Shown: positions 30,283 through 41,009, counted from the stretch's first letter. The stretch: DNA of 64,000 bases from Hydrogenophaga sp. (GCA_016741995.1 JACVCO010000005.1:1-64000); one strand, 5' to 3'. Notes: a model not told the origin generated them from the letters alone. Made by a program: numbers and translations.

Positions 30283-30853
30283 CGGCACGCCCACCCCGTT
30301 CGCCCGCAGCGAATTCATCCTCGGCGGCCAGCGCAGCGGCAAATCGCGCCGCGCCGAGATGTTGGCGCGCCAGTGGCTCGACGCCGACACCACGCACCGC
30401 GCGGTGCTGATCGCCACCGGCCAGGCCTGGGACGACGAGATGCGCGAGCGCATCGCGCGCCACCAGCGCGAGCGCGTCGAGCGCGTGCCCGGCCTGCGCA
30501 CGGTGGAAGAGCCGCGGGCCCTCGCCGAGGCCGTGCACGCCAACGCGGCGCCCGGCACCCTGGTGGTGGTCGACTGCCTCACCCTGTGGCTCACCAACCT
30601 GCTCATGCCCGCCGATGGCGCGCCGGTGGATTTCGTCGTGCCCGTGGCCGGCCTGCGCCGCGCCATCGAACAGGCCCCCGGCCCGGTGGTGCTGGTCAGC
30701 AACGAGATCGGCCTGGGTGTGACACCCCTGGGCCGTGAAACGCGGGCCTTTGTGGACGCGCTGGGCGGCCTGAACCAGGCCGTGGCGGGCGCCTGCGAGC
30801 GCGTCACCCTGATGGCCGCGGGCCTGCCCCTGCACTTGAAAGTGCCGGCATGA
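30275..30853 (+). CDS. cobU: Bifunctional adenosylcobinamide kinase/guanylyltransferase
   Basis: FILGGQRSGKSRRAEMLARQWL; VVVDCLTLWLTNLL; VLVSNEIGLGVTPLGRETRAFVDALGGLNQAVA. Confidence 0.93.
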   Translation: MVDGTPTPFARSEFILGGQRSGKSRRAEMLARQWLDADTTHRAVLIATGQAWDDEMRERIARHQRERVERVPGLRTVEEPRALAEAVHANAAPGTLVVVDCLTLWLTNLLMPADGAPVDFVVPVAGLRRAIEQAPGPVVLVSNEIGLGVTPLGRETRAFVDALGGLNQAVAGACERVTLMAAGLPLHLKVPA

Positions 30854-31734
30854 ACCTGTTGAACACGTTCCGGTTCACCCTGTGCGCGGGCGTGTGGCTG
30901 CTGGCCGCGCTCGCGTCGCACGCCGGCGAGATCCGCGTGACGGACGACCGGGGCGTGGCCGTGACACTGCCGGCATCGCCACAACGCATCGTCTCGCTGC
31001 TGCCCTCGCTCACCGAAACGGTGTGCGAACTGGGCCAGTGCCACCGCCTCGTGGGCGTTGACCGTTATTCGAACCACCCGGCCAGCGTGCGCGCCCTGCC
31101 CAAAACCGGTGGCGGTGTCGATCCCAACATCGAGGCCATCGTCGCACTCAAACCCGATCTGGTGCTCGCGGCCACCTCGTCGCGCGGGGTGGAGCGGCTG
31201 GAGGGTTTCGGGCTCAAGGTGCTGGCGCTGGAGCCGCGCAACACGGCCGCCGCCCGGCGCGTGATGGGTGTGCTGGGCGAGGTGCTGGCGGTGCCGGACG
31301 CGCCGCGCATCTGGACGCGCATCGAGGCCGGCGTGTCGGCGGCGGCGCAGTCGCTGCCGCCGCGCGCGAAGCCGCTGCGCGTGTACTACGAGGTCAGCAA
31401 CGGCGGCTACGCGGCGGGCCCGCAGTCCTTCATCGGCGAGCTCATGGGCCGCCTGGGTGTGCAGAACATCGTCGGGCCCGAGCTCGGGCCGTTTCCGCGC
31501 ATCAACCCCGAATACGTGGTGCGCGCCGATCCCGATCTCATCCTGATCGGCGCGCGCAACGTGCAGGGCATGGCGCAACGCCCCGGCTGGGGTGGCATGC
31601 GCGCCTTGCGCGAGCAGCGCGTGTGCGTGTTCACGGCCGACGAATCCGACGTGCTGGTGCGCCCGGGCCCGCGCATGGCCGAGGCCGCGCGGCTCCTGGC
31701 GCGCTGCATTCAAGACAAGGGCTTCAGGCCATGA
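30850..31734 (+). CDS. btuF: Cobalamin ABC transporter substrate-binding protein (BtuF)
   Basis: 294 aa with signal peptide; ASPQRIVSLLPSLTETVCELGQCHRLVGVDRYSNHPASVRALPKTGG. Confidence 0.9.
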   Translation: MNLLNTFRFTLCAGVWLLAALASHAGEIRVTDDRGVAVTLPASPQRIVSLLPSLTETVCELGQCHRLVGVDRYSNHPASVRALPKTGGGVDPNIEAIVALKPDLVLAATSSRGVERLEGFGLKVLALEPRNTAAARRVMGVLGEVLAVPDAPRIWTRIEAGVSAAAQSLPPRAKPLRVYYEVSNGGYAAGPQSFIGELMGRLGVQNIVGPELGPFPRINPEYVVRADPDLILIGARNVQGMAQRPGWGGMRALREQRVCVFTADESDVLVRPGPRMAEAARLLARCIQDKGFRP

Positions 31735-32735
31735 ACGGCCGCGCGCACAGCCTGTGGCTGGCGGCCGCCTTGCTGCTGGCCGCGGCGCTGGTGCTGGTGC
31801 TCGGTGTGGGCGTGGGCAGCACCGGCTTCGACAGCGTGCTCAACGCCCGCCACGACCCCGTGGCCTGGCAGATCCTGTGGGACATCCGCCTGCCGCGCAC
31901 GCTGGGCGCCTGGCTCGCCGGTGGCCTGCTCGGCCTGGCGGGCGCGGTGGCGCAGGGCCTGTTCCGCAACCCGCTGGCCGACCCCTACCTGCTCGGCAGC
32001 GCCTCGGGCGCGGCGCTGGGCGTGGCCCTGGCGCTGGCCCTGTTCGGCACCAGCACGCTGGCCACGCAATGGCTGGTTCGCCTGGGCCTCACGGGCGCGG
32101 CGTTCCTGGGGGCGGTGCTGGGCGTGGTGCTCACACTGGCGCTGGCCAAGGGGGTGCAGCAGACGCTGCGCCTGCTGCTTGCCGGCGTCATCGTCGGTGT
32201 GGTGCTGGGCGCGGCGCGCGATCTGGTCACCATCGCCGAGCCCGACACGCTGCAGGCCATGCAGGGTTTCATGCTGGGCAGCACCGGCTTCGTGGGCTGG
32301 GCCGCGTGTGGCGTGATGGCGGTGATGCTGCTGGCTGCCGTGGTGCTGGCCGCCACGCTGGGCCGCGTGCTCGATGGCCTGGCGCTGGGCGAGGCCACCG
32401 CGCTGAGCCTGGGCCTGCCGCTGGGTGCGGTGCGCGCCGTGCTGGTGGCCGTGCTCGCACTGGCCACGGGCGCCGCGGTTGCACAGACCGGCCTGATCGC
32501 CTTTGTGGGCCTGGCCGCGCCGCACCTGGTGCGCTCCATCGTGAAAACCACGCACGGCCGGCTCGTGGTGTTGAGTGCCTTCATGGGCGGCCTGCTGCTG
32601 ATGGCGGCCGACGTGCTCGCGCGCTGGGTGATCGCGCCGCAGGAACTGCCGGTGGGTGTGCTCACCGCGGTGCTCGGCGGCAGTTACCTGCTGTGGCTGA
32701 TGCACCGTCGCCGCGCACCGGGGGCCGGCCGATGA
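31731..32735 (+). CDS. btuC: FecCD-family cobalamin ABC permease (BtuC)
   Basis: LGAWLAGGLLGLAGAVAQGLFRNPLADPYLLGSASGAALG; GLIAFVGLAAPHLVRS. Start trimmed to ATG 31731. Confidence 0.93.
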   Translation: MNGRAHSLWLAAALLLAAALVLVLGVGVGSTGFDSVLNARHDPVAWQILWDIRLPRTLGAWLAGGLLGLAGAVAQGLFRNPLADPYLLGSASGAALGVALALALFGTSTLATQWLVRLGLTGAAFLGAVLGVVLTLALAKGVQQTLRLLLAGVIVGVVLGAARDLVTIAEPDTLQAMQGFMLGSTGFVGWAACGVMAVMLLAAVVLAATLGRVLDGLALGEATALSLGLPLGAVRAVLVAVLALATGAAVAQTGLIAFVGLAAPHLVRSIVKTTHGRLVVLSAFMGGLLLMAADVLARWVIAPQELPVGVLTAVLGGSYLLWLMHRRRAPGAGR

Positions 32736-33493
32736 GCGCCGCTCTGCAGACCCGCGCCATCGGCGTGTTGCTCGGCGGCACGGCCGTGCTGCACGGCATC
32801 GACCTGCAATTGCCCGCCGCGCGCTGGACCAGCGTTGTCGGCCCCAACGGCGCGGGCAAGTCCACGCTGCTGAAGGCGCTGGCCGGCCTGCTGCCGCACA
32901 GCGGCGACGTGCAGTTGCTCGGCCGCCCGCTCGCGCAATGGCGCGGCCGCGAGCGCGCGCGCACCCTGGCCTGGCTCGGGCAGGGCGAGCACGGCGCCGA
33001 CGACCTCAGCGTGTGGGACGTGGCCATGCTCGGCCGCCTGCCGCACCAGGCCTGGCTGGCTGCGCCGAGCGACGCCGACCGCGCCGCCGTGGAGCGCGCG
33101 CTGCGCGCCACCCAGGCCTGGGACTGGCGCGACCGCGCGCTCGGCGCACTCTCCGGCGGCGAGCGCCAGCGCGTGCTGCTGGCACGCCTGCTCGCGGTGG
33201 GCGCCGACGTGCTGCTGATGGACGAACCCCTGGCCAACCTCGACCCCCCGCACCAGGCCGATTGGCTGGCGCTGGTGCGCGAACTGGTGACGCGAGGCAA
33301 GACCGTGGTGAGCGTGCTGCACGAGATCGGCGTGGCGCTGCACGCCGACGAAATGGTCATCGTCGACCACGGGCGTGTGCAGCACCAGGGCGCATGCGAC
33401 GCGGCCGACACGCACCGCGCGCTCGAAGCCGTGTTCCACCACCGCATCGCGATCCACGCGCTTGGCGACCATTGGGTGGCGCTGCCGCGTTGA
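32732..33493 (+). CDS. btuD: Cobalamin ABC transporter ATP-binding protein (BtuD)
   Basis: Walker A GPNGAGKSTLL, signature LSGGERQRVLLARLLA, Walker B VLLMDEPLANLD. Start at ATG 32732. Confidence 0.93.
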   Translation: MSAALQTRAIGVLLGGTAVLHGIDLQLPAARWTSVVGPNGAGKSTLLKALAGLLPHSGDVQLLGRPLAQWRGRERARTLAWLGQGEHGADDLSVWDVAMLGRLPHQAWLAAPSDADRAAVERALRATQAWDWRDRALGALSGGERQRVLLARLLAVGADVLLMDEPLANLDPPHQADWLALVRELVTRGKTVVSVLHEIGVALHADEMVIVDHGRVQHQGACDAADTHRALEAVFHHRIAIHALGDHWVALPR

Positions 33494-33515
33494 AGCGCAT
33501 TCCGGAGAAAACAAG

Positions 33516-34085
33516 ATGCAGATCGAAACCCCGCCCGTGTCGCGCGACACCCCCAAACCGCAAGGCGAGCGGCGCGGCCTGGTGCTGGTGCACACCGGCA
33601 ACGGCAAAGGCAAGAGCACGGCGGCCTTCGGGCTCGCGCTGCGCGCGCACGGCCGTGGCAAGGCCGTGAAGATCTACCAGTTCATGAAGGTGCCGTCGGC
33701 GCGATTCGGCGAACACCGCCTGTTCGAGCAACTGGGCGTGCCCATCGAAGGCCTGGGCGACGGCTTCAGCTGGAAGAGCCGCGACCTTGACCACTCGGCC
33801 GAACTCGCGCGCGCTGGCTGGGCGAAGGCCGAGGCCACCGTTCGCGCGGGCGAGCACTTCCTGGTGGTGCTCGACGAAATCATGTACCCGCTGCGCTATG
33901 GCTGGGTGCCACTGGACGCGGTGCTGGCCTGCCTGCGCGAGCGGCCTGCGCACGTGCACGTGGTGCTCACCGGCCGTGGGGCGCCAGACGAACTGATCGC
34001 GCTTGCCGACACCGTGACGGAAATGGCGCTGGTGAAGCACCACTTCCAGGCTGGCGTGCCCGCGCAGCGCGGCATCGAGGACTGA
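33516..34085 (+). CDS. cobO: Cob(I)yrinic acid a,c-diamide adenosyltransferase
   Basis: RRGLVLVHTGNGKGKSTAAFGLALRAHGRGKAVKIYQFMK; VVLDEIMYPLRYGWV. Confidence 0.95.
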   Translation: MQIETPPVSRDTPKPQGERRGLVLVHTGNGKGKSTAAFGLALRAHGRGKAVKIYQFMKVPSARFGEHRLFEQLGVPIEGLGDGFSWKSRDLDHSAELARAGWAKAEATVRAGEHFLVVLDEIMYPLRYGWVPLDAVLACLRERPAHVHVVLTGRGAPDELIALADTVTEMALVKHHFQAGVPAQRGIED

Positions 34086-35029
34086 TGGACACGCCCGGGC
34101 CCGCGCTGGCCGTGCTGCTGGCGCTCGCGCTCGATCGTGCGTTCGGCGAACCGCCCGCGCGCTGGCACCCGGTGGTGGCCATGGGGCGTTACCTCGGTTT
34201 CATGGGCCCGCGCATCGCGCCGCTCGCGCAAGCCACGCCCCCCCGGCCCGCGCGTGCCTTCATCGGCGGGGCGTTGGCCTGGTGCCTGGGCGCGCTGCTG
34301 GTGCTGGCCGTGGCCGGGCCCGTGGTGTGGGGCGTTGCCGGCCTGCCCTGGTGGGTGCAGGCCCTGGTGCTCGGCGCCTTGCTCAAACCCCTGCTGGCGT
34401 GGCGCATGCTGCGCAGCGAAGTGGCGGCGGTGGAAGCCGCGCTCGGCGAATCGCTCGCCGCGGGCCGCGAGCGCCTGCGCTGGCTGGTGAGCCGCGACGT
34501 GGGCGCGCTCGACGCGTCGCAGGTGCGCGAAAGCGCCATCGAATCGCTGGCCGAGAACCTCAACGATTCGGTGGTGGCGCCGCTGTTCTGGTTCGTGGTG
34601 GCCGGCCTGCCGGGTGCCGCGCTCTACCGCTTCGCCAACACCGCCGACGCCATGTGGGGCTACCGCGGCGAACGCCAGGGCCGCGACTGGACCTGGGCCG
34701 GCAAGTGGGCCGCGCGCGCGGACGACGTGCTCTCGTGGTTGCCCGCGCGCATCACCGCGGTGCTGCTGGTGCCGCTGCGCCTGTGGGCGCCCTTGGTGGT
34801 GCAGGCGGGCCACACGCCGTCGCCCAACAGCGGCTGGCCCATGGCCGCCATGGCGCTCGCGCTGGGCGTGCGCCTGCGCAAGCCGGGCGTGTACAGCCTG
34901 AACGCCGAGGGCAGGGCGCCCGAGGCGGCGGACACGGCGCGCGCCGTGCGCCTGGCTTCGCGCGGGGTGGGGGCTCTCGCGGTGCTGAGCGCGTTGTGGG
35001 CGGCGCTGGTCTGGAGCCGCACCGCATGA
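34085..35029 (+). CDS. cbiB: Adenosylcobinamide-phosphate synthase CbiB/CobD
   Basis: [76 protein letters not shown]. Confidence 0.94.
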   Translation: MDTPGPALAVLLALALDRAFGEPPARWHPVVAMGRYLGFMGPRIAPLAQATPPRPARAFIGGALAWCLGALLVLAVAGPVVWGVAGLPWWVQALVLGALLKPLLAWRMLRSEVAAVEAALGESLAAGRERLRWLVSRDVGALDASQVRESAIESLAENLNDSVVAPLFWFVVAGLPGAALYRFANTADAMWGYRGERQGRDWTWAGKWAARADDVLSWLPARITAVLLVPLRLWAPLVVQAGHTPSPNSGWPMAAMALALGVRLRKPGVYSLNAEGRAPEAADTARAVRLASRGVGALAVLSALWAALVWSRTA

Positions 35030-36039
35030 CGGATCTGGCGCACCCCGTGCACGGCGGCCCCGACGCGCTCGGCGCGCCGGCGCACGATTTCTCCACCAAC
35101 GCCAACGCCTGCGGGCCGTGTCCCGTGGCGCTCGCGGCGGTGCAGGGCGCCGACGCAGCGCGCTACCCCGACCCGGCGTACACCGCCTTGCGCGAAGCGC
35201 TCGCCGCCTTCCACGCGGTGGCACCCGCGCGCATCGTGGTTGCTGCCAGCGCGAGCGAGTTCATTGCGCGCCTCACGGCGTGGGTGGCCCGGGGTGGTGG
35301 CCGCGGTGTGTGGCTGCCCGCGCACGCCTACGGCGACTACGCGCGGGCAGCCGCCGCCTGGCGCCTGCAACCGGTGGCCGATGCGGCCGGTGCCGACCTC
35401 GCCTGGCTGTGCGAACCCGCGAGCCCGCTCGGCACCGCCGAGCCGCAAGCGTCCGCCATCGCCGCGTCGCCGGCCACGGTGGTGCTCGACCGCGCCTACG
35501 AGCCACTGCGCCTGAGCGGCCATTGCAGCCTGAACGCGCCCGCGCTCGATCGCGTGTGGCAGCTCTGGAGCCCGAACAAGGCGCTGGGCCTGACGGGTGT
35601 GCGCGGGGCCTACGCTATCGCGCCGGTGCACGCCGCCGGCGTTGTGCCCGAACTCGATGCGTTCGCGCCATCCTGGCCGCTGGGTGCGCACGGCGAGGCC
35701 ATGCTGCGCGCCTGGGCCACGCCCGCCACGCAAGACTGGCTGCGCGCCAGCCTGGCGACGCTGCGCGCATGGAAGGCGCAGCAGACCGCGTTGTGCGCAT
35801 CGCTGGGCTGGGCCGTGCTGCCCGGCGACGCGAACTACGTCGTTGCGCGCCTGCCCGGCGCCAACGACGTGAACCACCTGCCGGCCTTGCGCCGCGAACA
35901 CGGTGTGAAACTGCGCGACTGCGCGTCCTTCCACCTGCCGAACCACGTGCGCCTGGGCGTGCGCCCACCCCACGACCAGGCCGCGCTGCTGCGCGCCTGG
36001 CCGCGCGTGCGTGGCAGCGACAATGCCGCCGCCCGATGA
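35026..36039 (+). CDS. Threonine-phosphate decarboxylase-like PLP aminotransferase (CobC/CobD type)
   Basis: [65 protein letters not shown]. Confidence 0.88.
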   Translation: MTDLAHPVHGGPDALGAPAHDFSTNANACGPCPVALAAVQGADAARYPDPAYTALREALAAFHAVAPARIVVAASASEFIARLTAWVARGGGRGVWLPAHAYGDYARAAAAWRLQPVADAAGADLAWLCEPASPLGTAEPQASAIAASPATVVLDRAYEPLRLSGHCSLNAPALDRVWQLWSPNKALGLTGVRGAYAIAPVHAAGVVPELDAFAPSWPLGAHGEAMLRAWATPATQDWLRASLATLRAWKAQQTALCASLGWAVLPGDANYVVARLPGANDVNHLPALRREHGVKLRDCASFHLPNHVRLGVRPPHDQAALLRAWPRVRGSDNAAAR

Positions 36040-36074
36040 CCCGGACAACCACGGACAACCACGGAGAAAACCCC

Positions 36075-37076
36075 ATGCAGGCCAGCACCGAACACCCCGT
36101 GCACCTCGTTTCCCGCACCTCCACCGCCCGCGCCGACGAGCGCTGGCCCGTTGAAGACATCGAAGCCCTGTTCGATCTGCCCTTTGCCGAGCTGCTGCAC
36201 CGCGCGCACACCGTGCACCGCGAGCACCACGACCCGCACGAGATCGAACTCGCCACGCTGCTGTCGGTGAAGACCGGCGGCTGCCCGGAAGACTGCGCCT
36301 ACTGCCCGCAGTCGGTGCACTTTGACACCGGCGTGCCGGCCGGCAAGCTGATGGCAGTGGACGCTGTGCGCGAGGCCGCGCGCGCTGCCCGCGCCGCGGG
36401 CGCCACGCGCTTCTGCATGGGCGCCGCCTGGCGCGCGCCGAAAGACCGCGACGTCGAGGCCGTGGCCGAACTCGTGCGCACCGTGAAAGCCGAAGGCCTG
36501 GAAGCCTGCGCCACGCTGGGCATGCTGGCCGAAGGCCACGCCGAACAACTGCGCGACGCCGGCCTGGATTACTACAACCACAACCTCGACAGCGACCCTG
36601 GCTTCTACGGCGACATCGTCTCCACGCGCGACTACCAGGACCGGCTCGACACCCTGCAGCGCGTGCGCGGCGCGGGCGTGAAGGTCTGCTGCGGCGGCAT
36701 CGTGGGCATGGGCGAATCGCGCCGCCAGCGCGCGGGGCTGATCGCACAACTCGCCAACCTCGAACCCGACTATCCCGAGTCGGTGCCCATCAACCACCTG
36801 GTGAAGGTGGCGGGCACACCGCTGGCCGACGAGCCCGACCTCGACCCCTTCGAGTTCGTGCGCACCATCGCGGTCGCGCGCATCACCATGCCGCGTGCCA
36901 AGGTGCGCCTGTCGGCCGGGCGCCAGCAGATGGGCGAAGCGGTGCAGGCGCTGTGTTTCCAGGCCGGCGCCAACAGCATCTTCTACGGCGACAAGCTGCT
37001 CACCACCGGCAACCCCGACGTGGCGGCCGACCAGGCCCTGCTGGCGAAGCTGGGCCTGCGCGCACGGCAGGCCTGA
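36075..37076 (+). CDS. bioB: Biotin synthase BioB
   Basis: Radical [66 protein letters not shown]. Confidence 0.96.
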   Translation: MQASTEHPVHLVSRTSTARADERWPVEDIEALFDLPFAELLHRAHTVHREHHDPHEIELATLLSVKTGGCPEDCAYCPQSVHFDTGVPAGKLMAVDAVREAARAARAAGATRFCMGAAWRAPKDRDVEAVAELVRTVKAEGLEACATLGMLAEGHAEQLRDAGLDYYNHNLDSDPGFYGDIVSTRDYQDRLDTLQRVRGAGVKVCCGGIVGMGESRRQRAGLIAQLANLEPDYPESVPINHLVKVAGTPLADEPDLDPFEFVRTIAVARITMPRAKVRLSAGRQQMGEAVQALCFQAGANSIFYGDKLLTTGNPDVAADQALLAKLGLRARQA

Positions 37077-37080
37077 CGCC

Positions 37081-38541
37081 ATGGCCGCGGTGTGCGTGAT
37101 GGTGCTGGGCACCAGCAGTGGCGCCGGCAAGAGCTGGCTGGCCACCGCGCTGTGCCGGTACTACGCGCGGCAAGGGCTCAAGGTGGCGCCGTTCAAGGCG
37201 CAGAACATGAGCAACAACGCCCGCGTGGTGGATGCGGGCGAGATCGGCTCCGCCCAGTACTTCCAGGCGCTGGCCGCGAAGGCCGAGCCCGAGGTGCGCA
37301 TGAACCCCGTGCTGCTCAAGCCCGAGGCCGACACGCACAGCCAGTACGTGCTGATGGGCCGCGTGGACCCCGAACTCACCGCCTTGCCCTGGCGCGCGCG
37401 CGGCGAACGCGCCTGGCCCGTTGTGCGCCAGGCGCTGCGCGAACTCATCGACGAAAACGACGTGGTGGTGATCGAAGGCGCGGGCTCGCCGGCCGAGATC
37501 AACCTCATGGCCAACGACATCGTGAACCTGCGCGTGGCGCGCGAGGCCAACGCCCGTTGTGTGCTCGTCACCGACATCGACCGCGGCGGCGCCTTCGCGC
37601 ACCTCTACGGCACCTGGGCGCTGCTGCCCGAGGCCGACCGCGCGCGCCTCCGCGGCTTCGTGCTCAACAAGTTCCGTGGCGACGCCGGGTTGCTCGCGCC
37701 CGGGCCGCAGCAACTGCAACAGCTCACGGGCGTGCCCACCGTCGGCGTGATCCCCATGCAGTGGCGCCACGGCCTGCCGGAAGAAGACGGCGTGTTCGAT
37801 GATCGCAGCCACGCCGCGGGCCGCGTGCACACCACGGTGGCTGTCGTCGCGTGGCCGCGCATCAGCAACCTCGACGAATTCCAGCCGCTCAAGAACGTGC
37901 CCGGCGTGCGCCTGCAGTGGGTGCGCGCGCCGGCCGATGGCGGCCACCTCGATGCGCAGACGGATGTGATCGTGCTGCCCGGCAGCAAGGCCACCGCGGC
38001 CGACCTGGCCTGGCTGCGCGAGCAGGGGCTGGACCGCTGGGTGGCCGAGCACGCTGCGCGCGGTGGCCGCGTGCTTGGTGTGTGTGGTGGCCTGCAGGTG
38101 CTGGGCGAGGCGCTGATCGACACCGAGGGCATCGACGGCAACGCGCCCGGCCTGGGCCTGCTGCCGCTGGTGACCACCTTCGCGCGCGACAAGACCGTGC
38201 GCCGCACCGAGGCGCGCTTCGGTGCGCTCGCCGGCCCCTGGGCGGCGCTGTCGGGCGTGGCCATTCGCGGCTACGAAATCCACCACGGCCAGACCGCGCC
38301 GCACCCGGCCATGGCCGCGGCCGGCGCGTTGGCGCACGAGGTGATGCCCGGCCTGGCCTGGCAGAACGGCAGCGGCCACATACTGGGCCTGTATCTGCAT
38401 GGCCTGGTCGAGGACGATCGCGCGCTCCAGGCCCTGTTCGGCGCCCAGGTGCCCACGCTTGACACCGTGTTCGAGCGCTTGGCCGACGCCGTGCAGACCC
38501 ACTTCGAACCCGGCGCGCTCGACGCGCTCATCGCACCATGA
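37081..38541 (+). CDS. cobQ: Cobyric acid synthase
   Basis: VMVLGTSSGAGKSWLATALCRYYARQGLKVAPFKAQNMSNNARV; glutamine amidotransferase GVCGGLQVLGEAL. Start ATG 37081. Confidence 0.95.
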   Translation: MAAVCVMVLGTSSGAGKSWLATALCRYYARQGLKVAPFKAQNMSNNARVVDAGEIGSAQYFQALAAKAEPEVRMNPVLLKPEADTHSQYVLMGRVDPELTALPWRARGERAWPVVRQALRELIDENDVVVIEGAGSPAEINLMANDIVNLRVAREANARCVLVTDIDRGGAFAHLYGTWALLPEADRARLRGFVLNKFRGDAGLLAPGPQQLQQLTGVPTVGVIPMQWRHGLPEEDGVFDDRSHAAGRVHTTVAVVAWPRISNLDEFQPLKNVPGVRLQWVRAPADGGHLDAQTDVIVLPGSKATAADLAWLREQGLDRWVAEHAARGGRVLGVCGGLQVLGEALIDTEGIDGNAPGLGLLPLVTTFARDKTVRRTEARFGALAGPWAALSGVAIRGYEIHHGQTAPHPAMAAAGALAHEVMPGLAWQNGSGHILGLYLHGLVEDDRALQALFGAQVPTLDTVFERLADAVQTHFEPGALDALIAP

Positions 38542-39629
38542 ACCTGCCTTCCATCGACGACCTTCACGACCCCGTTCTGGCCGCCACGCTGCAAGGCTTG
38601 CTCGACGGCAAGACCAAGCCCCTGGGCTCGCTCGGCCGCATCGAGGCGCTGGCACACCGCATCGGCCTCATCCTGGGCACCACCACACCGCGGCTGCAGC
38701 AACCACAGCTGCTGGTGTGCGCCGCCGACCACGGCCTGACCGCGCACGGCGTGTCGGCCTACCCCAGCGACGTGACCTGGCAGATGGTGGAGAACTTTCT
38801 GGCCGGCGGCGCCGCCGTGAGCGTGCTGGCCCGCCAGCACGGCCTGGCCCTCACGGTGGTGGATTGCGGCGTGCGCCACGATTTCACGCCGCGCCCCGGC
38901 CTGCGCGTGTGCAAGGTGGCGCCCGGCACGGCCGATTCGCTCGACGGCCCGGCCATGAGCGACGCCCTGCGCGACCAGGCCATCCACCACGGCATGGCCC
39001 TGGTGCGCGAACTGCCGGGCAATGCGCTGCTGCTGGGCGAAATGGGCATCGGCAACACCTCGGCCGCGTCCCTGCTGCTGGCGCGCCTGGGCGGCATCGA
39101 GGTGGGCGACGTGACCGGCGCCGGCACCGGCCTGGGCGCCGACGCCGTGGTGCGCAAGATCGGCGTGCTGCGTGCCGTGCTGCAACGCCACGCCGAGGCG
39201 CGCGAGCCCCTGGCCGCGCTCACCGCGTTCGGCGGTTTCGAGATCGCCACGCTGGTGGGGGCCGTGCTGCAGGCCGCGGCCGAGCGGCGCGTCATCGTGG
39301 TCGACGGCTTCATCGCCAGCAGCGCGGTGCTGGTGGCCAGCAAGCTGCAACCCCGGGTGCTGCAGCGCTGCGTGTTCGCGCACCGTTCGGGCGAGCGCGG
39401 CCACGCGCTCATGCTCGCGCACCTGCGCGCCGAGCCACTGCTCGACCTGGGCCTGCGCCTGGGTGAAGGCTCGGGCGCGGCGCTGGCGTGGCCGCTGCTG
39501 GTGAGCGCATGCGCCGTGCTCAACGAGATGGCGAGCTTCGAGAGCGCGGGCGTGGCCACGTCGGATACCGCGGTTTCCCCGGAACGGCGCGAATCGCTCG
39601 AGGCCCACTCGCGGCCCGCGCCGCTGTGA
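38538..39629 (+). CDS. cobT: Nicotinate-nucleotide--dimethylbenzimidazole phosphoribosyltransferase
   Basis: KTKPLGSLGRIEALAHRIG; VCAADHGLTAHGVSAYPSDVT; MGIGNTSAASLLLARL. Confidence 0.95.
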   Translation: MNLPSIDDLHDPVLAATLQGLLDGKTKPLGSLGRIEALAHRIGLILGTTTPRLQQPQLLVCAADHGLTAHGVSAYPSDVTWQMVENFLAGGAAVSVLARQHGLALTVVDCGVRHDFTPRPGLRVCKVAPGTADSLDGPAMSDALRDQAIHHGMALVRELPGNALLLGEMGIGNTSAASLLLARLGGIEVGDVTGAGTGLGADAVVRKIGVLRAVLQRHAEAREPLAALTAFGGFEIATLVGAVLQAAAERRVIVVDGFIASSAVLVASKLQPRVLQRCVFAHRSGERGHALMLAHLRAEPLLDLGLRLGEGSGAALAWPLLVSACAVLNEMASFESAGVATSDTAVSPERRESLEAHSRPAPL

Positions 39630-39648
39630 CCTTTGCCGTGAATCCCCC

Positions 39649-40458
39649 GTGACACGTTTCCTGCGCCACTACCTGCTCGCGCTCCAGTTCTTCACGCGCG
39701 TGCCCGTCACCGGCAGGCTGGCGGCCTGGGTGGGTTACAGCCCGGCCATGCTGCGCGCCAGCGCCGCGCATTTCCCGGGCGTGGGCTGGTTGGTGGGCGC
39801 GGTGGTGGGTGCGGTGTTCTTCGGGCTCATGTGGTGCCTGCCGCCGGTGGGCGCAGCACCCTGGGTGGCGGCGGTTGGCGCCACCGTGGCCGGCGTGCTG
39901 CTCACCGGCGCCTTTCACGAAGACGGCCTGGCCGACCTGTGCGACGGCCTGGGCGGCAGCGCCGAGCGCGCCCGCGCGCTGGAGATCATGAAGGACTCGC
40001 GCATCGGCAGCTTCGGCGCCATCGCGCTGGTGCTGGTGTTGTTTGCCAAGGTGGCGCTGCTGGTGTTGCTGGCCCAGACGGACGCCTTGCGCGCCGTGTT
40101 CGTGCTGTTCGCCGCGCAGGTGGTGTCGCGCGCCACGCCGCTGTTGCTCATCTACACGCTGCCCCATGTGGGTGACGCCGCGGGCTCCAAGAGCAAACCG
40201 CTGGCCGACGGCCTGTCGCCCGCGGCCTTGTTTGCCGGCGGCTTGTGGGCCGCGCTGGCCTTGCTGCTGGTGGTCTGGCTCTTTCCATCGGCGCCCTGGT
40301 GGGGCGCGCTGCTGGGCGCGGCGCTGGCCACGGGGTGGATGCGTGCATGGCTGCAACGGCGCCTTCAGGGTTTCACCGGCGATGGGCTCGGCGCCACGCA
40401 GCAACTGAGCGAAGTGCTGTTCTACTTGGGCTTTGCCTTGACGTTGTCCCCGTCATGA
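39649..40458 (+). CDS. cobS: Adenosylcobinamide-GDP ribazoletransferase
   Basis: LLALQFFTRVPVTGRLAAWVGYSPAMLRASAAHFPGVGWLVG; GAFHEDGLADLCDGLGG; GTG start. Confidence 0.94.
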   Translation: MTRFLRHYLLALQFFTRVPVTGRLAAWVGYSPAMLRASAAHFPGVGWLVGAVVGAVFFGLMWCLPPVGAAPWVAAVGATVAGVLLTGAFHEDGLADLCDGLGGSAERARALEIMKDSRIGSFGAIALVLVLFAKVALLVLLAQTDALRAVFVLFAAQVVSRATPLLLIYTLPHVGDAAGSKSKPLADGLSPAALFAGGLWAALALLLVVWLFPSAPWWGALLGAALATGWMRAWLQRRLQGFTGDGLGATQQLSEVLFYLGFALTLSPS

Positions 40459-41009
40459 AACTCTGGTTGATCCGCCACGCCGCCGTGGCCTTGCCCGATG
40501 GGCTGTGCTACGGCATCACCGACGCCCCCGCGCGAACCGATGCCACGCTGGCCGCCGCGAACGCGGTGGCCGCCGCGCTGCCGCGCTTCGTGCCGCTGTG
40601 GGTGTCGGGCCTGATGCGCGCGCAGCAACTGGCCGCCTGCCTGCAGCGCGCGCGGCCCGACCTGGGCGCCGCGCGGGTGGACACGCGCCTGAACGAAACG
40701 GATTTCGGCCGCTGGGAGATGCAGCCCTGGGCCGCGGTGCCGCAAGCCGCGTTCGACGCCTGGACGGCCGACTTCGCGCAGCACCGCTTTGGCGGCGAGG
40801 AGAACACGCAACAGGTCATCGACCGCGTGGCCTCGCTGATCGTGGAGCTGCACGCCGCGGGCGTGCAAGAGGCGGCCTGGGTCACGCACGCGGGCGTGAT
40901 CCGCGCCGCGCAATACCTCAAGGCCCACGGGCCGCGCGCGATCGCCTCGCCCGCCGAATGGCCGCGCGAGGCGCCGGCGCCGGGCGGCTGGCTGGAACTC
41001 GCGTTCTGA
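40455..41009 (+). CDS. Histidine phosphatase family protein (alpha-ribazole phosphatase-like)
   Basis: MKLWLIRHAAVALPDGLCYGITDAP (RHG-type motif), ETDFGRWEMQPW; last gene of the B12 operon. Confidence 0.88.
   Translation: MKLWLIRHAAVALPDGLCYGITDAPARTDATLAAANAVAAALPRFVPLWVSGLMRAQQLAACLQRARPDLGAARVDTRLNETDFGRWEMQPWAAVPQAAFDAWTADFAQHRFGGEENTQQVIDRVASLIVELHAAGVQEAAWVTHAGVIRAAQYLKAHGPRAIASPAEWPREAPAPGGWLELAF

Noticed and set aside
27283-31713. 1,476-aa minus-strand ORF spanning the btuB-btuF region
   Set aside because: Antisense shadow ORF covering several recognisable genes and the riboswitch; no domain-like sequence.
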